Source: Flavobacterium sp. (lineage in GTDB: Bacteria; Bacteroidota; Bacteroidia; Flavobacteriales; Flavobacteriaceae). From it: a DNA stretch of 5,219 nucleotides. The stretch spans positions 1 to 5,219 of the forward strand of contig JAUXNR010000347.1 of the NCBI GenBank assembly GCA_030682755.1. The letters are read 5' to 3'. The stretch's first letter is position 1; each line of letters begins with the position of its first letter. The position numbers were made by a program, and so were the translations under genes. The notes beneath the pieces were generated by a model, which was not told the origin of the DNA, did no database searches, and saw only the letters and a program-made list of their open reading frames with translations. Positions 3,965 to 5,219 of this stretch are shown here, in pieces.

Positions 3965-5219
3965 ATGACTACTTTCAACTTTTCTAAATGGAACACCATC
4001 ATAGGGTGGATCACTTTTGCAATTGCCTTAGCTGTTTTTAGTTTAACCGTTGAACCAACGGTTAGTTTTTGGGATTGTGGGGAATATATTGCCACCTCTG
4101 CCAAACTTCAAATTGGTCACCCTCCAGGAGCTCCTTTGTTTCAAATGCTGGGTGCATTCTTTGCAATGTTTGCCACGGAAGCATCAAAAGTAGCCTTGAT
4201 GGTAAATATGATGTCTGTATTTTCTAGTGCTTTCACCATATTATTTTTATTTTGGTCTTCTACAATCATCTTAAGAAAAATAACATCACGCTTTACCGAA
4301 ACTTCTGTTTGGAATGACTTTGCAGTTTTAGGAAGCTCTTTTGTTGGAGCTTTGGCTTTTACTTTTTCAGATAGTTTTTGGTATAATGCTGTAGAAGCAG
4401 AAGTTTATGCCATGGCAACTTTATTCATTGCTCTACTTTTTTGGTTAGGATTGCGATGGGAAGAAGATATGCACAAACCAAGAGGAAACAGATGGCTTCT
4501 TGTTTTATGTTTAGTAGTCGGTCTTTCGTTTGGGGTTCACTTTATGGCATTATTAACCATTCCGGCTATTGGATTGTTGTATTATTTCAAAAACTTCAAA
4601 ACTATTACCGTTAAAGGTTTTATTATCGCAAACATTGTAGTTGTTGCTGTTTTGTTGTTTATTTTTAAATTATTACTTCCTTGGACCATGGCTCTGTTTG
4701 GAAAAACAGAAGTTTTCATGGTAAATTCTTTGGGAATGCCTTTTGATTCAGGAACTATTTTTACAACACTATTATTAATTGCCTTCTTTTTCTTTGGTCT
4801 TCGTTATACGAGAATCAAAAACAAACCGCAATTCAACACTTTATTGTTGTGCATCTTGTTCATTTTTATCGGGTTTTCAACTTGGATGATGTTACCAATC
4901 AGAGCAAACGCCAATGTGGTGATAAACGAAAACCGCCCTTCAGATGCAAGAGAAGTTTTGGCTTATTATAATCGCGAACAATATGGTCATAATCCCTTAT
5001 TTTACGGCCCGCAATACACCAGTGATTATGCAGGTTTAGATTCTGATAACCCATTTACGGATAATGCTCCAAATTATGAAAGAGATTATGAATTAAAGAA
5101 ATACATCATAACCAATAACTACAAAAATGCAGTTCAAAATAGTGATTCAAGACACAGTGCCATTTTGCCACGAATGTGGAGCACTGATCATGCTGAAAAT
5201 TATATGAATTTTACAAGTA
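3965..5219 (+). CDS. DUF2723 / GT117-type polytopic membrane glycosyltransferase (N-terminal part)
   Basis: The reading frame is open from the ATG at 3965 to the window end: 418 codons, no stop, so the C-terminus is missing. The protein starts with a short cytoplasmic segment and a first membrane helix (about 11-28). A loop with PTVSFWDCGEYI (31-42) and IGHPPGAPLF (50-59) follows. This acidic-residue loop after helix 1 (D37, E40) is the hallmark of GT-C glycosyltransferases, which use lipid-linked sugar donors. Further hydrophobic segments lie near 76-102, 118-136, 146-163, 177-207, 218-240, 263-279 and 291-310. From about 311 on the chain is hydrophilic, probably a periplasmic domain. Full-length family members in Bacteroidota are usually around 1000 residues or more, so less than half is seen here. 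Acceptor and sugar are unknown; protein or cell-surface glycan glycosylation is the likely theme. No Shine-Dalgarno sequence precedes the start, only an A/T-rich leader. Confidence 0.88.
   Translation, partial: MTTFNFSKWNTIIGWITFAIALAVFSLTVEPTVSFWDCGEYIATSAKLQIGHPPGAPLFQMLGAFFAMFATEASKVALMVNMMSVFSSAFTILFLFWSSTIILRKITSRFTETSVWNDFAVLGSSFVGALAFTFSDSFWYNAVEAEVYAMATLFIALLFWLGLRWEEDMHKPRGNRWLLVLCLVVGLSFGVHFMALLTIPAIGLLYYFKNFKTITVKGFIIANIVVVAVLLFIFKLLLPWTMALFGKTEVFMVNSLGMPFDSGTIFTTLLLIAFFFFGLRYTRIKNKPQFNTLLLCILFIFIGFSTWMMLPIRANANVVINENRPSDAREVLAYYNREQYGHNPLFYGPQYTSDYAGLDSDNPFTDNAPNYERDYELKKYIITNNYKNAVQNSDSRHSAILPRMWSTDHAENYMNFTS

Overview
The window looks like chromosomal DNA of a Bacteroidota species, most likely a Flavobacteriaceae member. 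This rests on the AT-rich composition (roughly one third GC by eye), starts without Shine-Dalgarno sequences but with A-rich leaders, tRNA genes without an encoded CCA end, promoter boxes of the Bacteroidota type (TAnnTTTG), and gene families typical of that group (type I asparaginase, an unusual LPLAT acyltransferase, a DUF2723/GT117 membrane protein). Everything has the look of core genome. I see no transposase, phage gene, CRISPR array or sign of recent transfer.

Layout. The left edge (1-40) holds the 5' half of a tRNA-Ser(GGA) gene on the minus strand. Positions 119-3102 carry three minus-strand genes read in the order tatD-family hydrolase (2335-3102), lysophospholipid-type acyltransferase (1137-2273) and type I L-asparaginase ansA (119-1147). 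The last two overlap by 11 bases and are probably translated as a coupled pair. There are 61 bases between tatD and the acyltransferase. A short divergent promoter region (3103-3193) separates tatD from a plus-strand gene for a small cytosolic retropepsin-like aspartic protease (3194-3634). It carries one -7 box per direction, with a small inverted repeat between them.

A bidirectional terminator (3647-3678) then sits between the protease and a convergent tRNA-Gln(TTG) gene (3680-3750, minus strand). That tRNA has a textbook Bacteroidota promoter at 3771-3800. After a T/A-rich spacer with no gene (3751-3964), a large polytopic membrane protein of the DUF2723/GT-C glycosyltransferase family starts at 3965 and runs off the right edge.

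How the parts fit together. The three minus-strand genes have unrelated predicted jobs: 3'-5' exonuclease or deacylase-type metal hydrolysis, membrane lipid acylation, and asparagine catabolism. They are best read as a housekeeping transcription unit. The most interesting items are the single-domain retropepsin, whose substrate is unknown; the HX5D spacing in the acyltransferase active site; the Ser-for-Thr replacement at a catalytic position in the asparaginase; and the short palindrome in the divergent promoter. I found no multi-gene novel system here; most of the window is ordinary core genome.
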